From Peromyscus leucopus (Eukaryota; Chordata; Mammalia; Rodentia; Cricetidae), in contig NC_051072.1 in the NCBI RefSeq assembly GCF_004664715.2, positions 31,703,994 to 31,767,993 on the forward strand: a stretch of DNA of 64,000 nucleotides. The letters run 5' to 3'. Each line of letters opens with the position of its first letter. Position 1 is the stretch's first letter. Made by a program: the position numbers and the translations under genes. The notes under the pieces are model-generated. The model saw nothing but the letters and a program-made list of their open reading frames with translations, did not search any database and was not told the origin of the DNA. Positions 33,345 through 44,226 of this stretch are shown piece by piece.

Positions 33345-35041
33345 ATTAGAGGGACCAGCCTTAATATTATACATCCCAGGGGCTCAGGAGAGAGAACTAC
33401 TAATGGCGAGGACTATTATCAGGAAATATAATCTCAGCACACCGAGTTCTATAGTCCACTTGCTTTAATTCCTCTGGCATAACATCCTTTATACACAGCT
33501 TCAGTTCTGTTCTCATGTCTAGCTCCTTTCTTGCCTGATTTCTCTCTATATTTATCTACTGTCCCCTCTAGGTTCTATCTTAATTCCTTCATCTAGTTCT
33601 GTCCCTTCTAGGTTCTCATCTATCTAGTTTTTTCCCCTATCAGCTCCTCTCTCGTCTCCTTCTCTCTCATCTGGCTCTTCCTCATCTTCCATCTCGTTCC
33701 TCTAGTCCTCTCTTTTAGCCCTTCAATCTAGTTCTTCCCCATCTCAGTTCGTTCCTCTCAAGTTCTTACCCATCTAGTACTTCCATTCTCTTTTCTCTTC
33801 TCTCTCTTCTCGTGCCCTGGGAGTCCTGGTATATATACACTTACAAGCAGTATTCCCTTAGCAGTGCAAAATCAGGCTTCCAGGGTTATATGGAGGGGTG
33901 ATAAGAATCACACAGGGAGGCAATAACCGTTAATTATCACTTGCAACCCCAAAGGGAAGTGACCAATGGGGAAATGAATTAACTAAAGGCTAAATTCAGG
34001 TAATATCTAAGAAGAGGGTTCTTATGTGCTCGACTATAATCTTAAACGTGGTTGGTAGAAAGTGTTAAGAATCTATAAGTTGCTAGGTCAATGGGAGAAA
34101 TAAAACTGTCTTCTTTTTTCCTGTAGCTCCTGTCTGTCCAAGCTATCTGCCATTTTTCTGCAGGGTAGGGGAAAGTGTGCTCAGTCGCTAGGCAACCTGT
34201 GTACAGCTAGATGCCTCTGGTGATAGTTAAAGGGAGATCTGGAACTGGTGGTAAGGTTTGGGAAAAGAGGAAGTAAGGCTTAATTGGCACATCCGCCAGG
34301 CCTTCTCAAACAGGTAGCCTGGATGCTTAAGTCTGTTCTTAGAGAGTACAGAGGTATCTCTGATAAGGTACTTTCCTCCATCCGGTGATGGACCTGGCCG
34401 GATGCTGCCAATAATGATAATTACAGGGAGGCTTGAACTGGGAGTTCTGGCTGAGCATAGCTGTTAGCACAGAAGTTTATCTAAATATTCCTAGAAGTGG
34501 TTAGGTAAATAGTTAGAGGTCTATAAAGTTAGTAAGGCTGTAAGAAAGGAGGGGTCTGAGCTAAATTGTGTAAAGCTATTACTTAGTGTCTACCTGACCT
34601 AGGCCGTGTCCCCTTGTGGAATTTACCTTAAGTCAGGAGACTCGCCTGTGGGTTGTTATCACTGTTAATCCTCGGAAATTGGGTGACCACCTGGGTGATG
34701 TCTCCTTTAGTCCTTGAAAGTGGCTAGGGGAGATATCTGATTCCAGAGAAAGCCTTTCCTGGGGCTGTTCTCCAAATGCCTGGAATGTGTATGTCTAGAG
34801 AGTGATCTGTCCACATTGTTAGCCCTTCTTAGGGAAAAATCAACTGGGAAAACTATGAAGGCACACATGATTTTCATAACAGAATACAGCTGATATATAA
34901 CAAGCCAAGTAACACCAAAAACTCCTTGGGATTTGGCTTCCTCTGGAGGAATTCCCTGATTCCTCCAGGTAGTGACTTTGCCATAACCAGCTGAATTCTT
35001 ATGATATTCCTGCGGCCCGCAGCAGTTTTCTCCTGGCATCC
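33345..35041 (-). mobile_element. Long LTR-like retrotransposon-derived block (tentative)
   Basis: A continuous block resembling, as far as I recall, a high-copy rodent LTR element, but I cannot name it. It has a TATA-like 'ggtatatatacac' near 33829, a CT-rich stretch at 33490-33815 and 'cctgcggcccgcagcag' near 35010. Minus orientation is inferred from possible TG...CA ends ('tgccaggag' read from 35039). A 110-codon minus ORF starts at that end (34707-35039). I found no target-site duplication. Confidence 0.45.
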
Positions 35042-35465
35042 AGCATGAATGTCGCTGTCCGCTTTCCTTTCAGTTCTGGATTATGTCTGTTGGTGTAGCT
35101 TCTTAGCGTTAACTTCAGTTGTTTAGGATTAAGAAACAGAAGACCATCCAACTCCTATGGCAAACAAATTAGCCTTACTATTAATTCCAGAAATGGTTGT
35201 TCTGTCTTTACCACTTTGATGACACGATATGTAAGTGCAGTTTATTCTACATACCAGCAAACAGAGTTTTTCTTTTAAAAGGTCTTGGCATTTTGGGTGA
35301 TGTTTTCAAATATAAAAATAAAATAGTTTTACATATAACTCTCTGGATATAGCTTGCACATTATCATTAAACTAAATGCTTTGCTCAATGTGCACTGAAA
35401 CCTGTCAGGCATCTTGATTTTCTTTTTCTTTTTGACAAAAATGTGCCTATTTAAAAATAACTTAT
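35042..35465. other. No feature recognised
   Basis: Nothing supportable was seen. Confidence 0.4.
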
Positions 35466-35602
35466 TTTGCTGGCACTGGTAGCACAGACCTTTAATTCTA
35501 TCACTTAGGAGGCCGATCTCTGAGTTCAAGACCAGTCGGGTCTATAGAGTGAGTTCCAGGACAGCCAAGACTATACAGAGAAACCCTGTCTCAACAACAC
35601 AC
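35466..35602 (+). repeat. B1 SINE, sense
   Basis: 'gctggcactggtagcacaga', 'gagttcaagaccagtcgggt' and 'gagaaaccctgtctcaac'. Confidence 0.88.
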
Positions 35603-35681
35603 CTTATTTTTCTAACATAATAACAGTGACGTGTTAAGATAACACTTTTCCTATTTCACGATTCCTGTGTTAAAATGAAAA

Positions 35682-36116
35682 ATGGCAGCCTCGCTTGATA
35701 TTCTGTGTGTTCATGGATTAGAGGGTCAAATCATTAAGAAAACAATGTTTCCTAAGCTGCTGTTGATCATAATTATAGTGCTGTCTACATTCACCTGCAG
35801 CAGTGAGCAGGGAACCCCAGGAGCCCAGGTACTGCTGGCCTGCAGCCATCATACCCCAGCCTGGGCCCAGCAGCTTGGAGGATTCTGCCGGAAACTGTCG
35901 CTTGAGTGGCTCACCATGTCTGGGAAGTCTGGAGCAAACAGTAGCTCAGTCGTGATTTGCTTCCCCTTTAATTTAAAAGCTGAGATTTCAGCATCTGATT
36001 CATCACGTCGTGTTATCACGTTAGGGGATCTGCCAAGCATGAATCAAACCACTGTAATCCTTACAGGACAGGTTAGTTTCTCTCCCAGAAGGAATGAAAG
36101 ACCCCAGAGCAGCTAG
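35682..36116 (+). other. Unassigned 144-codon ORF
   Basis: The predicted product has a hydrophobic segment near residues 23-38 (rich in Leu/Ile) and no domain I recognise. It lies in non-repeat sequence next to the Elp4 pseudogene. There is no visible promoter, splice context or homologue, and an overlapping antisense ORF exists, so a chance ORF is the most likely explanation. Confidence 0.15.
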
Positions 36117-36457
36117 CGTCTGACAAATAGAAACACAAGCAGCAGTTCGCTTTACTTTGCATTGTGACCATCCAGGCTGACACAGAGCTCCGCAGGACAC
36201 AGAGGAACTGGCATGGATGTGGCTAAGGCAAATGGAGTGTGATCCAAGACTCTGGATTCCTGATTCGAAGGTGTTTTTGTTTCTGTCCCCATACTCTTCC
36301 TTATAATGATGATCTAGATAAAGGGATACAGTTTCATGAAGCCGAAGTCAAGAACAGGGTTATACTTTTAAGACTTTTTTTTTAAAAGACGCTTTGTTTT
36401 CCTGGACAAAATAAAATTCATTCTATTTTAAAAGTTGAAATAGTTCTGAATTTTCTT

Positions 36458-36960
36458 TGTTGGTACATTGTAACATGGCCAAATCTTGAAGCTGACCGTG
36501 GTCCAACTGCATCTTTGGTAATTACTGGTAATGCTAAGCTAATCCCTGTTAATATTAACTCTGATGTTTTGTGACTATGTGTACCTATTCATCAAATTCT
36601 TTTCTACAATTATTGTGCAGTCCTGGTACAAGGAGTTCCTGTAAAATGTCAGCAGGGTTTTGTTCAGCAGATGTGATCAACAAGGTATGATCATTGACAA
36701 TTCCCTCTACCAGGAAATACTGGAAGAGCAAAGGCAAGTAAATACTGTTTGTTCCGCCAATCAGAGGAACTGTTCCAGTAGCCACACCTCCATATAGTTG
36801 CTGATGCCATAAGTTGCCCATTCTGCACCTAAAACGGCAGTAGACTTCAGCTAGGGGTCACCACCATCGGCACTATTGGCCTTAGAATCTTCTCTGGAAG
36901 CTAATGATGTTGCTGTTGCTGGCCACAGCTGCTACAGATTCGGGGACAACCCCCATCTCT
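36458..36960 (-). pseudogene. Elp4: Elp4 pseudogene, 5' part of the coding sequence
   Basis: Elp4 encodes a subunit of the Elongator complex (Elp4-6 hexamer, RecA-like fold), which supports wobble-uridine modification of tRNA. On the minus strand the copy reads from a start-codon region at about 36956 through a recognisable N-terminal stretch, then the fold's first strand region, seen in an open segment at 36585-36821. Recognisable strings there are LPLLFQYFLVEGIVNDHTLL, ADILQEL and RKEFDE. At the next codon the frame hits a stop (the conserved Asp position after RKEFDE is lost), and the match continues at the DNA level to about 36458, where similarity ends. Other stops and small indels occur before the open segment. 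There are no introns within the matched span, which suggests a retrocopy, but the 3' half and any poly(A) are absent, so a partial or rearranged copy is also possible. It is non-functional. Confidence 0.85.
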
Positions 36961-37125
36961 GAGCACAAATTGTTGCTGCACAGTCTTGTTGCATTCCAAT
37001 TTAGACTCTCTTCCAAATGAACTCAGAACAGGTATTTCATAGGAGAAAAGGGGCGTAAAGTCAGGGCTTGCTAGCCATATGTAGTTACAGAACTATTTAA
37101 CTTTTACTAAATCCCACTCACTTTT

Positions 37126-37218
37126 TTTTTCATTTTTTTAAATTTATTTATTAAATTTAACTTTACATATCAGCCATGGATTCCCTTGTTCTCCCTCCTC
37201 CCACCTCCCCACTCCCCA
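37126..37218 (-). mobile_element. Very short L1 3' tail, antisense, with 13-bp duplication
   Basis: A T-rich start followed by 'ttacatatcagccatggatt' and CT/C-rich sequence matches only the last ~90 bp of a rodent L1. The duplication 'cccactcactttt' is perfect (37113-37125; 37219-37231), so this is a complete, severely 5'-truncated insertion. Confidence 0.9.
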
Positions 37219-37311
37219 CCCACTCACTTTTCTAAACATTTTACATGCACTGATACAATCTTTTTAAAGACCACAATCAGGTGTTATCATTATCTTTTTT
37301 TAACTAAAAAA

Positions 37312-37402
37312 AAATTTGTTTTTTTCAAGACAGGGTCTCTCTACATAGTCTTGACTGTCCTGCCAGGCTGCCTCACAGAGTTCAAGTGCTGGGATTAAAT
37401 GC
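37312..37402 (-). repeat. B1 SINE, antisense, internally deleted
   Basis: 'ttttcaagacagggtctctc', 'ctgtcctgccaggctgcctc' and 'gtgctgggattaaatgcg', with the middle shortened. Confidence 0.85.
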
Positions 37403-38039
37403 GTACTCAGTGGATGGCCATTGCATGACCCGAAACATCTGCCTGCATTGACACAGAACAAACACCTTTCTGATTAACATGTGCATCCTTCTTACTTTCT
37501 GTCCAATACTCCCAAACTTCAGTATTTATATTTTTATGTTATAATTTGCTGCTCTTCTTTTATGGGAAATATATACACTTCAGAGTTCTGATTGATTCTT
37601 TTCTTCATGAACACAAGAATCAAAGCCACCTGTGAGGATTCATATTGCAATATCTTCTAGCTCTAATTTTGTGAACCAATGTTAACATGTTCTTTTCAGT
37701 GCAGATCAACCAAGCGTCGTTTCCATTCAGCTGTACATCAACATGCTGGGTGCTTCACTACATCTGCCATGCCCTTCCCTGTCAGTTCACATGTCCAACT
37801 CCATGTATCTTTCAAATTCTTAGAAGATACACTCTCTGGTGAAAGTCTTTATTCCATACGCTATCGAATTCTTTGTATATCCTGCTAGTCCTGTACTACA
37901 CTGGGGTTTCCTCTTTCTTTCAGTATACTGTTTCAAAACTATTTTCTCGAGCAAGTAATATCTTGGAAAGTAGTTGTGGTGTTTCAGTATCCTAAGATCA
38001 GCCTTTGGAATGCATTAGATACATCGCAAACGTTTGTGA
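37403..38039. other. No feature recognised
   Basis: AT-rich. Small ORFs only. Confidence 0.4.
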
Positions 38040-38160
38040 ACTTTTGTTGTTTGTTTGTTATGGAGCCCTGGCTACCCTGGAACTTTTTATCCTTCCTGTG
38101 CCTCTTTTGTCTCTCTTCTGAATGCCGGAGTCACAGATGGACACTACCATGTCTGATCTA
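38040..38160 (-). repeat. B1 SINE, antisense, old
   Basis: 'ctggctaccctggaactttt', 'tgaatgccggagtcacagat' and 'actaccatgtctgatc'. Confidence 0.55.
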
Positions 38161-38308
38161 CGTTTGTGAAGTTAGACTTAAATGTAGCTATTATGTATTC
38201 ACATGGTGGCGGTACATCCTTCTTTTATTAAGTATCTTTAAAGCTTGGTTTTTAGCTGAGGTGTGAATTAGCTCATATATTTTGAAAAATATTTCACATA
38301 TTTCCCTA

Positions 38309-38311
<3 letters not shown>

Positions 38312-38385
<74 letters not shown>

Positions 38386-38394
38386 TGTGTGTGT
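38312..38394. repeat. Compound (TC)n(TG)n microsatellite
   Basis: About 28 TC units (38312-38368) change directly to about 13 TG units (38369-38394). Confidence 0.97.
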
Positions 38395-38517
38395 TGAGAC
38401 AGAGTATTATACAACTCAGGCTAGCCTCAGATTTTCTAGTTAATGAAGATGACCTTGAACACCTGGTTCTCCTGCATCCACCTCCTATTACAGTGGTGTG
38501 CCAGCATTTCCAGCTCC
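38395..38517 (-). repeat. B1/PB1 SINE, antisense, old
   Basis: 'gagacagagtattatacaac', 'ctcaggctagcctcagattt' and 'ctcctgcatccacctcctat'. Confidence 0.7.
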
Positions 38518-38993
38518 CAAAGTACTTTTTTTGGGTATATTTTATTGCTCTTTAACATTCTGGTGACATTCTTGGAATATTTCTCTTTAAATGAAACATT
38601 TAACTCTTTATTACATTCAGAAGAATGTCTACAAATTAAAATTTAATGCATAGTATCAAATTTCAGCTAATACCCAATTTTTAAATTGTATCAGGAGTAT
38701 GGAAAACCACAGCCAATTTTGCCAAGATAACTCCACTACACATTGTTATTACCATCAGAGGAAGAAATTATTTTTCAAATAATGGTTCATGAATATAAAG
38801 AGGCATATAATGCAACTTCTATTTCCATGAAGATAGCTGATCAAGATAACTGGAAGTTTTATCAGCAGCAGACAGTAGATATGGTGGGGGTGTAAAATAT
38901 TTTAAAATGTATAGTAAGTTTTCAACAAAGAAAGGACATATCATAAGTGCGGAAATAAACCAGAAACTGGAAAACAAAGGTTAGGCACGTGAG
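38518..38993. other. No feature recognised
   Basis: AT-rich, no ORF of note. Confidence 0.4.
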
Positions 38994-39094
38994 TTGAACC
39001 TGTCATTCTCCCATGTTGTATTTTTTCCCGTTGGTGATTTAGAAACTCAAATTGTGTTTCCTGTAGGAGACAGAGAATATGCTGTGAGCTTCAC

Positions 39095-39391
39095 ATGGCA
39101 GAGAATCATAACAGAGACCTACACAGAGCAGGGATGCTCAAGGGCCAACACCCCTGGTATACTTTTGAAATTTATCCAATGTCAAAAGGAGACATCCAAG
39201 ACCTTTATGTCTGTCAAGGCTTGATGTGGAAAAATACATCCCCAGACAAAATAAGACTCTACCCCTTTGAGGTTAAAATGAACATCATTAACAACATGCC
39301 TCTGATGGTCCCTGAGGTATCGATGACCCTTACGACACCTGAACCCAAAGCTGATCATGAAAGCAGTGACATGAGTATTCTCCAAAAATAA
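39095..39391 (+). other. Unidentified 99-codon ORF, upstream of L1
   Basis: The product contains strings such as WYTFEIYPMSKGDIQDLYVC and KIRLYPFEVKMN and looks more protein-like than other ORFs here, but I recognise no family. A plausible extension in another frame lies just 5' (38994-39224). The host sequence it belongs to is interrupted 43 bp downstream by the L1 at 39445. It may be part of an old retrocopy or of an unknown repeat. Not a supported gene. Confidence 0.25.
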
Positions 39392-39444
39392 ATGCCAGGG
39401 GAAAGACTCACCAAACTACACTGTCAATTCAAACACAGCAAGAC

Positions 39445-41383
39445 CAAATGGGGCTGGTCTAACTGGATGTCGGCATGTAGAAGAATGCAAATCGATCCGT
39501 ATCTATTACCCTGCACAAAACTCAAGTCTAAGTGGATCAAAGAACTCAACATAAATCTAGATGCACTGAACGTGAGAGAAGAGAAAGTGGGAAATGATCT
39601 TGAACATATTGACACAGGAGACAACTTCCTGAATGGAACACCAAAAGCACAAGCACTAAGATCGATAATAAATAAGACCTCAGGAAATTGAAAAGTTTCG
39701 GTAAGGCAAAGGGCACCGTCAATAGGACAAAATGGCAACCTACAGAATGGGAAAATGTTTTCACCAACCCTACATCTGACAGAAGGCTAATTTCCAAAAT
39801 ATATAAAGAACTCAAGAAACTAGATATCAACAAACCAAACGATCCAATTAAAAAATGGGGTACAAATCTAAACAGAGAATTCTCAACAGAAGAATCTCAA
39901 ACAGCAGAGAAACACTTGAGGAGATGTTTGACATCCTTAGTCATTCAGGGAAATGCAAATCAAAATGACTCTGAGATTCCATCTTACACCTGTCAGAATG
40001 GCTAAAATAAAAAACACAAGGGACAGCTCATGCTGGAGAGGATGTGGAGCAAGGGGAACACTCCTCCATTTCTGGTGGGAATACAAGTTTGTACAGCCAC
40101 TTAGGAAGTCAGTGTGGTGGTTTCTTAGAAAACTGGGAGTCAGCCTACCACAAGACTCAGCTATACCATTCTTGGGCATATACTCAAAAGGATGCTCAAT
40201 CATACCACAAGGACACTTGCTCAACTATGTTCCTAGCAGCTTTATTTGTAATAGCCAGAACCTGGAAATAACCTAGCTGTCCTCAACTGTGGAATGGATA
40301 AACAAAATGTGGTACATTTACACAATGGAGTATTACTTAGCTGTTCAAAACAAGGATACCAGGAAATTTGAAGGCAAATGGATGGAACTAGGAAAAATAC
40401 CACCCTGAGTGAGGTAACTCAGGCCGAGAAAGACAAACACGATATGTATTCACTCCTACGTGGATGTTAGCTGTAGAATAAAGGATAACTGTACTGCACT
40501 CCACAGACACAGAGAGACTAGGTAACAAGGAGGGCTCATGGGGTGGACAACACTCAGCTCTCCCTGGGAAGGGGAAATGAAGAAATTCTGTGAGTGGACT
40601 GAGGGTGGGTGGGGATGGAAACATGAGCGATCAGGTTGTGAGGGCATGAAGGGGAAGAATGCTGAAGGGGGCTGCTTGGTGGCATTTTGGGGTCGGGTGG
40701 GAGCCTGGTGCAGAGGAGTCTCCCAGGAGTCAATGGGGAGGACTCCAGCTTAGACTCCTAGCAATAGTGGGTAAGTAGCCTGAACTGGCCATCTCCTGTG
40801 ACCAGATTGTTGCCTGGTCCAACTGTCATCAGAGGGGTGGCATCCAGCAGCTGATGGAGGCAGGTGCAGAGACCCACAGTCAAACATTGGGAGGAGTTTG
40901 GGAACCCTGCAGAGGAGGAGAAAGGAGTATAGGAGTCAGAGGGGTCAAAGACACCACGGGAAGGCTCACACAGTCAACTAATCTGGGCTCATAGGAGCTC
41001 ACAGAGACTGAACCAACAAGCAGGGAGCCTGCATGGGACTGACCTAGGCATATATGTTACAGTTGTGTAGCTTGGTCCTCTCGTGTAACTCCTAGCAGTG
41101 GAAACAGGGGCTGTGTCCGACTCTTTTACTGGCATTTGAGACCCTACTTCTTACACTGAGTTACCTTGCCCAGTCTTAACACATGGGGAGATGCTTGGTC
41201 TTACTTGTTATGCCATGTTTCCTTCATACTCATGGGAGACTTATCCTTTCCTGGATGGAGACAGAAGAGGAAGGGGTTGGGGGTGGGGTGGGTATGGGGG
41301 TGGGGTGGGACGAGGCTGCGGCCTGGGTATAAGATAGATGACTAAAAAATGAACACACAACAACAACAACAAAGAAAAAAAAG
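39445..41383 (+). mobile_element. 5'-truncated L1, sense, with decayed ORF2
   Basis: A perfect 11-bp duplication 'cacagcaagac' (39434-39444; 41384-41394) and an A-rich end (41359-41383) delimit a 1.94-kb insertion. About the first 1 kb translates, in shifting frames, as the C-terminal part of L1 ORF2 protein. Pieces include KSKWIKELN, NREFSTEES and [12 protein letters not shown]. The upstream endonuclease and reverse-transcriptase regions are absent. Frame breaks occur near 39690, 39990-40010 and in the last section, so no active protein can be made. The rest is 3' UTR with a G-rich tract (41268-41312). Confidence 0.95.
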
Positions 41384-41394
41384 CACAGCAAGAC

Positions 41395-41699
41395 AAAGGA
41401 AACAGAAATAACCTACCCTGAATGAAATTAAACACAAATGGAGGCAGATTAGAGAGTCTGCAACATGAAATACAGAAATATAATCTACAGGGGATTGAAA
41501 AACACACATCAGTGTGGACCTCTTTCAACTGCACAGAATGTAAACATGTCACACTTCCAGGTAACTCATTACCCAGAGGCTATGGAGAGGATAAGGTCGG
41601 ACTATTGAGACAAGGAAAGTGAGATCGAAGGTGATGGAATACAGAGAGTGTGGTCTTCATGGGAGAAAGAGTTTGGAAGATAATTAATGTCTGATTTTG
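41395..41699. other. Continuation of the pre-L1 host sequence
   Basis: Directly continuous with 39433 when the L1 is removed. A 66-codon ORF (41422-41622) has a cysteine pair but no recognisable family. Confidence 0.4.
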
Positions 41700-42296
41700 G
41701 TGAATATGAGAAGCAAGGCTGAATAGATACCAGGGGTCCATTTCAGCATGGTGAGACAGGCTGCAGTGAACATCATGGCTGGTTTCTAGCACTCAGCCCA
41801 TCACGAAGCCATTCAGTTGCTCTCATGGTTCAGGTCAAGGTGAGGCCTGACTGTCCCACCACTCACCTCCTCACACCTGGAGTCACCCCAACACCTTTAA
41901 TTGTGTTGCACCTGCCCATATCCCACTGGCATCCTCTGCCCTCCCAGAAGAGCCCTTCCTCTGTTTTCCTTACCTCTGATTTCTGGAATTTACAGGGTAT
42001 GGGTTGAGAATGGAGGGTGGGGATGGGGAGAGCCCAGGTGAAGGACTCAAAAATGGTGCTTGCATAAGACCCGTACAAGGAATCAAGATCAAACCATTGC
42101 ACCATGGATAGGTGAAGGACTCGCACAGCTTTACCAGTTGTTGGAGAGCTACAGGCAGGTGACAGTGGCTGGGAGAGAGGAGAGAGAATGCCCAAGTTTT
42201 CTTCAGAGACATGGCCACTGGTAAGCAACTCATGCTCCCAGTGGTCCGTTCTACACCCTGTCTTGAGACAAATAAAATAAAAAAAAAATAAATAGA
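41700..42296 (+). mobile_element. L1 3' UTR, sense, old
   Basis: 'agacatggccactggtaagc', 'aactcatgctcccagtggtc' and the A-rich end 'aataaaataaaaaaaaaata' match the end of a rodent L1 3' UTR. Upstream boundary uncertain. Confidence 0.6.
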
Positions 42297-42431
42297 ACCT
42301 TTACATGTGTGCACACTAATGTATAAATGTGTAATCTGGCATTCACGGCAATGATAAACGCCGATTTCATGAAACTTGTCACCTCAGGAGATGAAAGAAG
42401 TATGAGGATATGAAAGACTGCTGGTGTAATC

Positions 42432-42630
42432 AGAGGCTGGTGAGATAGATGCCCCAGTGGGCAGTGTTTCTGCCAAGCCCGAGGCTATGAATTCAATCTC
42501 CAAAACCCACGCGCGGTGGATAGAGAGAAGCATCTTGAAAAAGTTGTCCTCTAACCTCCACACACACCGTTGTACATGGACACAGGAATGCCCACACACA
42601 TGCACACACAGAATAAATAAATAGGAAAGT
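42432..42630 (+). repeat. B3-type SINE, sense
   Basis: 'aggctggtgagatagatgcc', 'gaattcaatctccaaaaccc', 'aagttgtcctctaacctcca', a CA-rich stretch and AATAAATAAATA. Confidence 0.82.
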
Positions 42631-43716
42631 AAATAAAGATGATAGCATAATCATCATTAATTATATTCCAATTATTTCATTTCCCAGCTGAGTAATGAAC
42701 AAATTTTTGTTAATTGTTTTGTTCTTTTGAGAAGCCTGAGATATTCAATATGTTTAATAATTAAAAATTTGAAACGTATTGAATAAGCATTGGCAGCTCC
42801 ATAGATATTTGTGTTATCTAAGCGTAAGTCAACAGGATATTATTTTGTGTATAAAAAACTTTATTTGCTTTAAGTCCAGGAATTATTTTTCTCAATATTT
42901 AATTACCAATATGTCACAAAAGTCATTAAGGATTTTTCTACCCAATTTCAAATGATAACTTGCAGTATAATTAATGTACAAAACACTCAGAATTCCTAAT
43001 TAGGAACACAGATGATATAATCTCATCTAGAGTAAATATGATAATGACACAAATTTAATTTCTCTGTTATTCATGATCCACATTTTGTCTCAGGAAGACT
43101 TCCAGGGTTTTCACAATCAAGCAGGATGGTGACATCATGTGGATGGTAATCATATGCATAGGCATGTGTGGGCAAATAGAATGACCCATGTGGTAATATT
43201 CAACCGCAGCAATGGAGCTGCTATATGGGACACAATTGTAATCAAACAAGAACACATACATTCCCTGAGACTAACTGAGCCACTGAACGGAGGCTCAAAG
43301 ACCCTGAAATCCCACTTGGCTGATTTCAAAATTACGATGATATATTGGATATAAACATGACTTCGGTAACCCTAAATGGGCTGGAGAATATTTTTCTTCT
43401 CCCTTTACTAATCTTTTTTTAGGTCAAACACAGATAAAAACTGCTTTGCAATAAAATGGGTTTGGGGGGAGAAAAAGGAACCTATTAGTTATAGATTTTC
43501 CACCAGTTTTGTAGCCTTGCCTCTCGGGTCTTGCTTTTCAATACCTTGTTTTTTCCCTAGTTACATAAAAGTAGTTAGTGTTATGTATATACTTATATAA
43601 CCAATATTATTTAAATAACCTAAAGATATTTAGTAGAATCTGTTTTCCCAAGGCAATTTCCCCTTGAGATGAAAAAGATTTTCATCATCACAAGAAAATT
43701 AAAACAAGGTTTTTTC
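42631..43716. other. No feature recognised
   Basis: AT-rich and apparently unique. Two overlapping short ORFs near 43067-43354 on opposite strands are not convincing. Confidence 0.4.
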
Positions 43717-43731
43717 CTCCAATGTATTTTT

Positions 43732-43920
43732 TTAAAAAAATATTTTAATATTTATTTATTACATATACAGTGTTCTGCCTGCATGTATGCCTGCACACCA
43801 GAAGAGGGCACCAGATCTTATTACAGATGGTTGTGAGCCACCATTTGGTTGCTGGGAATTGAACTCAGGACCTCTGGAAGAGCAGCCAGTGCTCTTAACC
43901 TCTGAGCCATCTCTTCAGCT
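43732..43920 (-). repeat. B2 SINE, antisense, with 15-bp duplication
   Basis: Complete antisense B2 ('tttatttattacatatacag' to 'gagccatctcttcagct'). The duplication 'ctccaatgtattttt' is perfect (43717-43731; 43921-43935). Confidence 0.97.
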
Positions 43921-44032
43921 CTCCAATGTATTTTTGATGGGGGAAAAAAAAAAAAGTCAAATTTAGATGACCTGGGGCCAGAAAATGAAGACTACACATA
44001 TAGATGTACTTCACTCAAAACAAACACACATT

Positions 44033-44226
44033 GTAGGCTGTGGGTGTTCCTCAGTGAGCAGAAAGCTTGCCTGGTGTGCACAAAGCAACGGGCACATTCC
44101 CAGCACTAAATCCGCTTGGCTGCTCTGGCACATAGAGGCACAGGCAGGAGGGTCAGAGCATCCTTAGCTAGTTTGAAGCCAGCCTGTGTGACATAAGCCC
44201 CTGTCTCAGACACCAAAATGAATAAA
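44033..44226 (+). repeat. B4 SINE, sense
   Basis: ID-like head ('gctgtgggtgttcctcagtg', 'agcttgcctggtgtgcac'), then B1-like right part ('gaagccagcctgtgtgacat'). Confidence 0.75.

Noticed and set aside
39392..40276. Plus ORFs of 99, 105 and 107 codons and antisense partners
   Set aside because: The plus ORFs are pieces of one broken L1 ORF2; the antisense ones are shadows.
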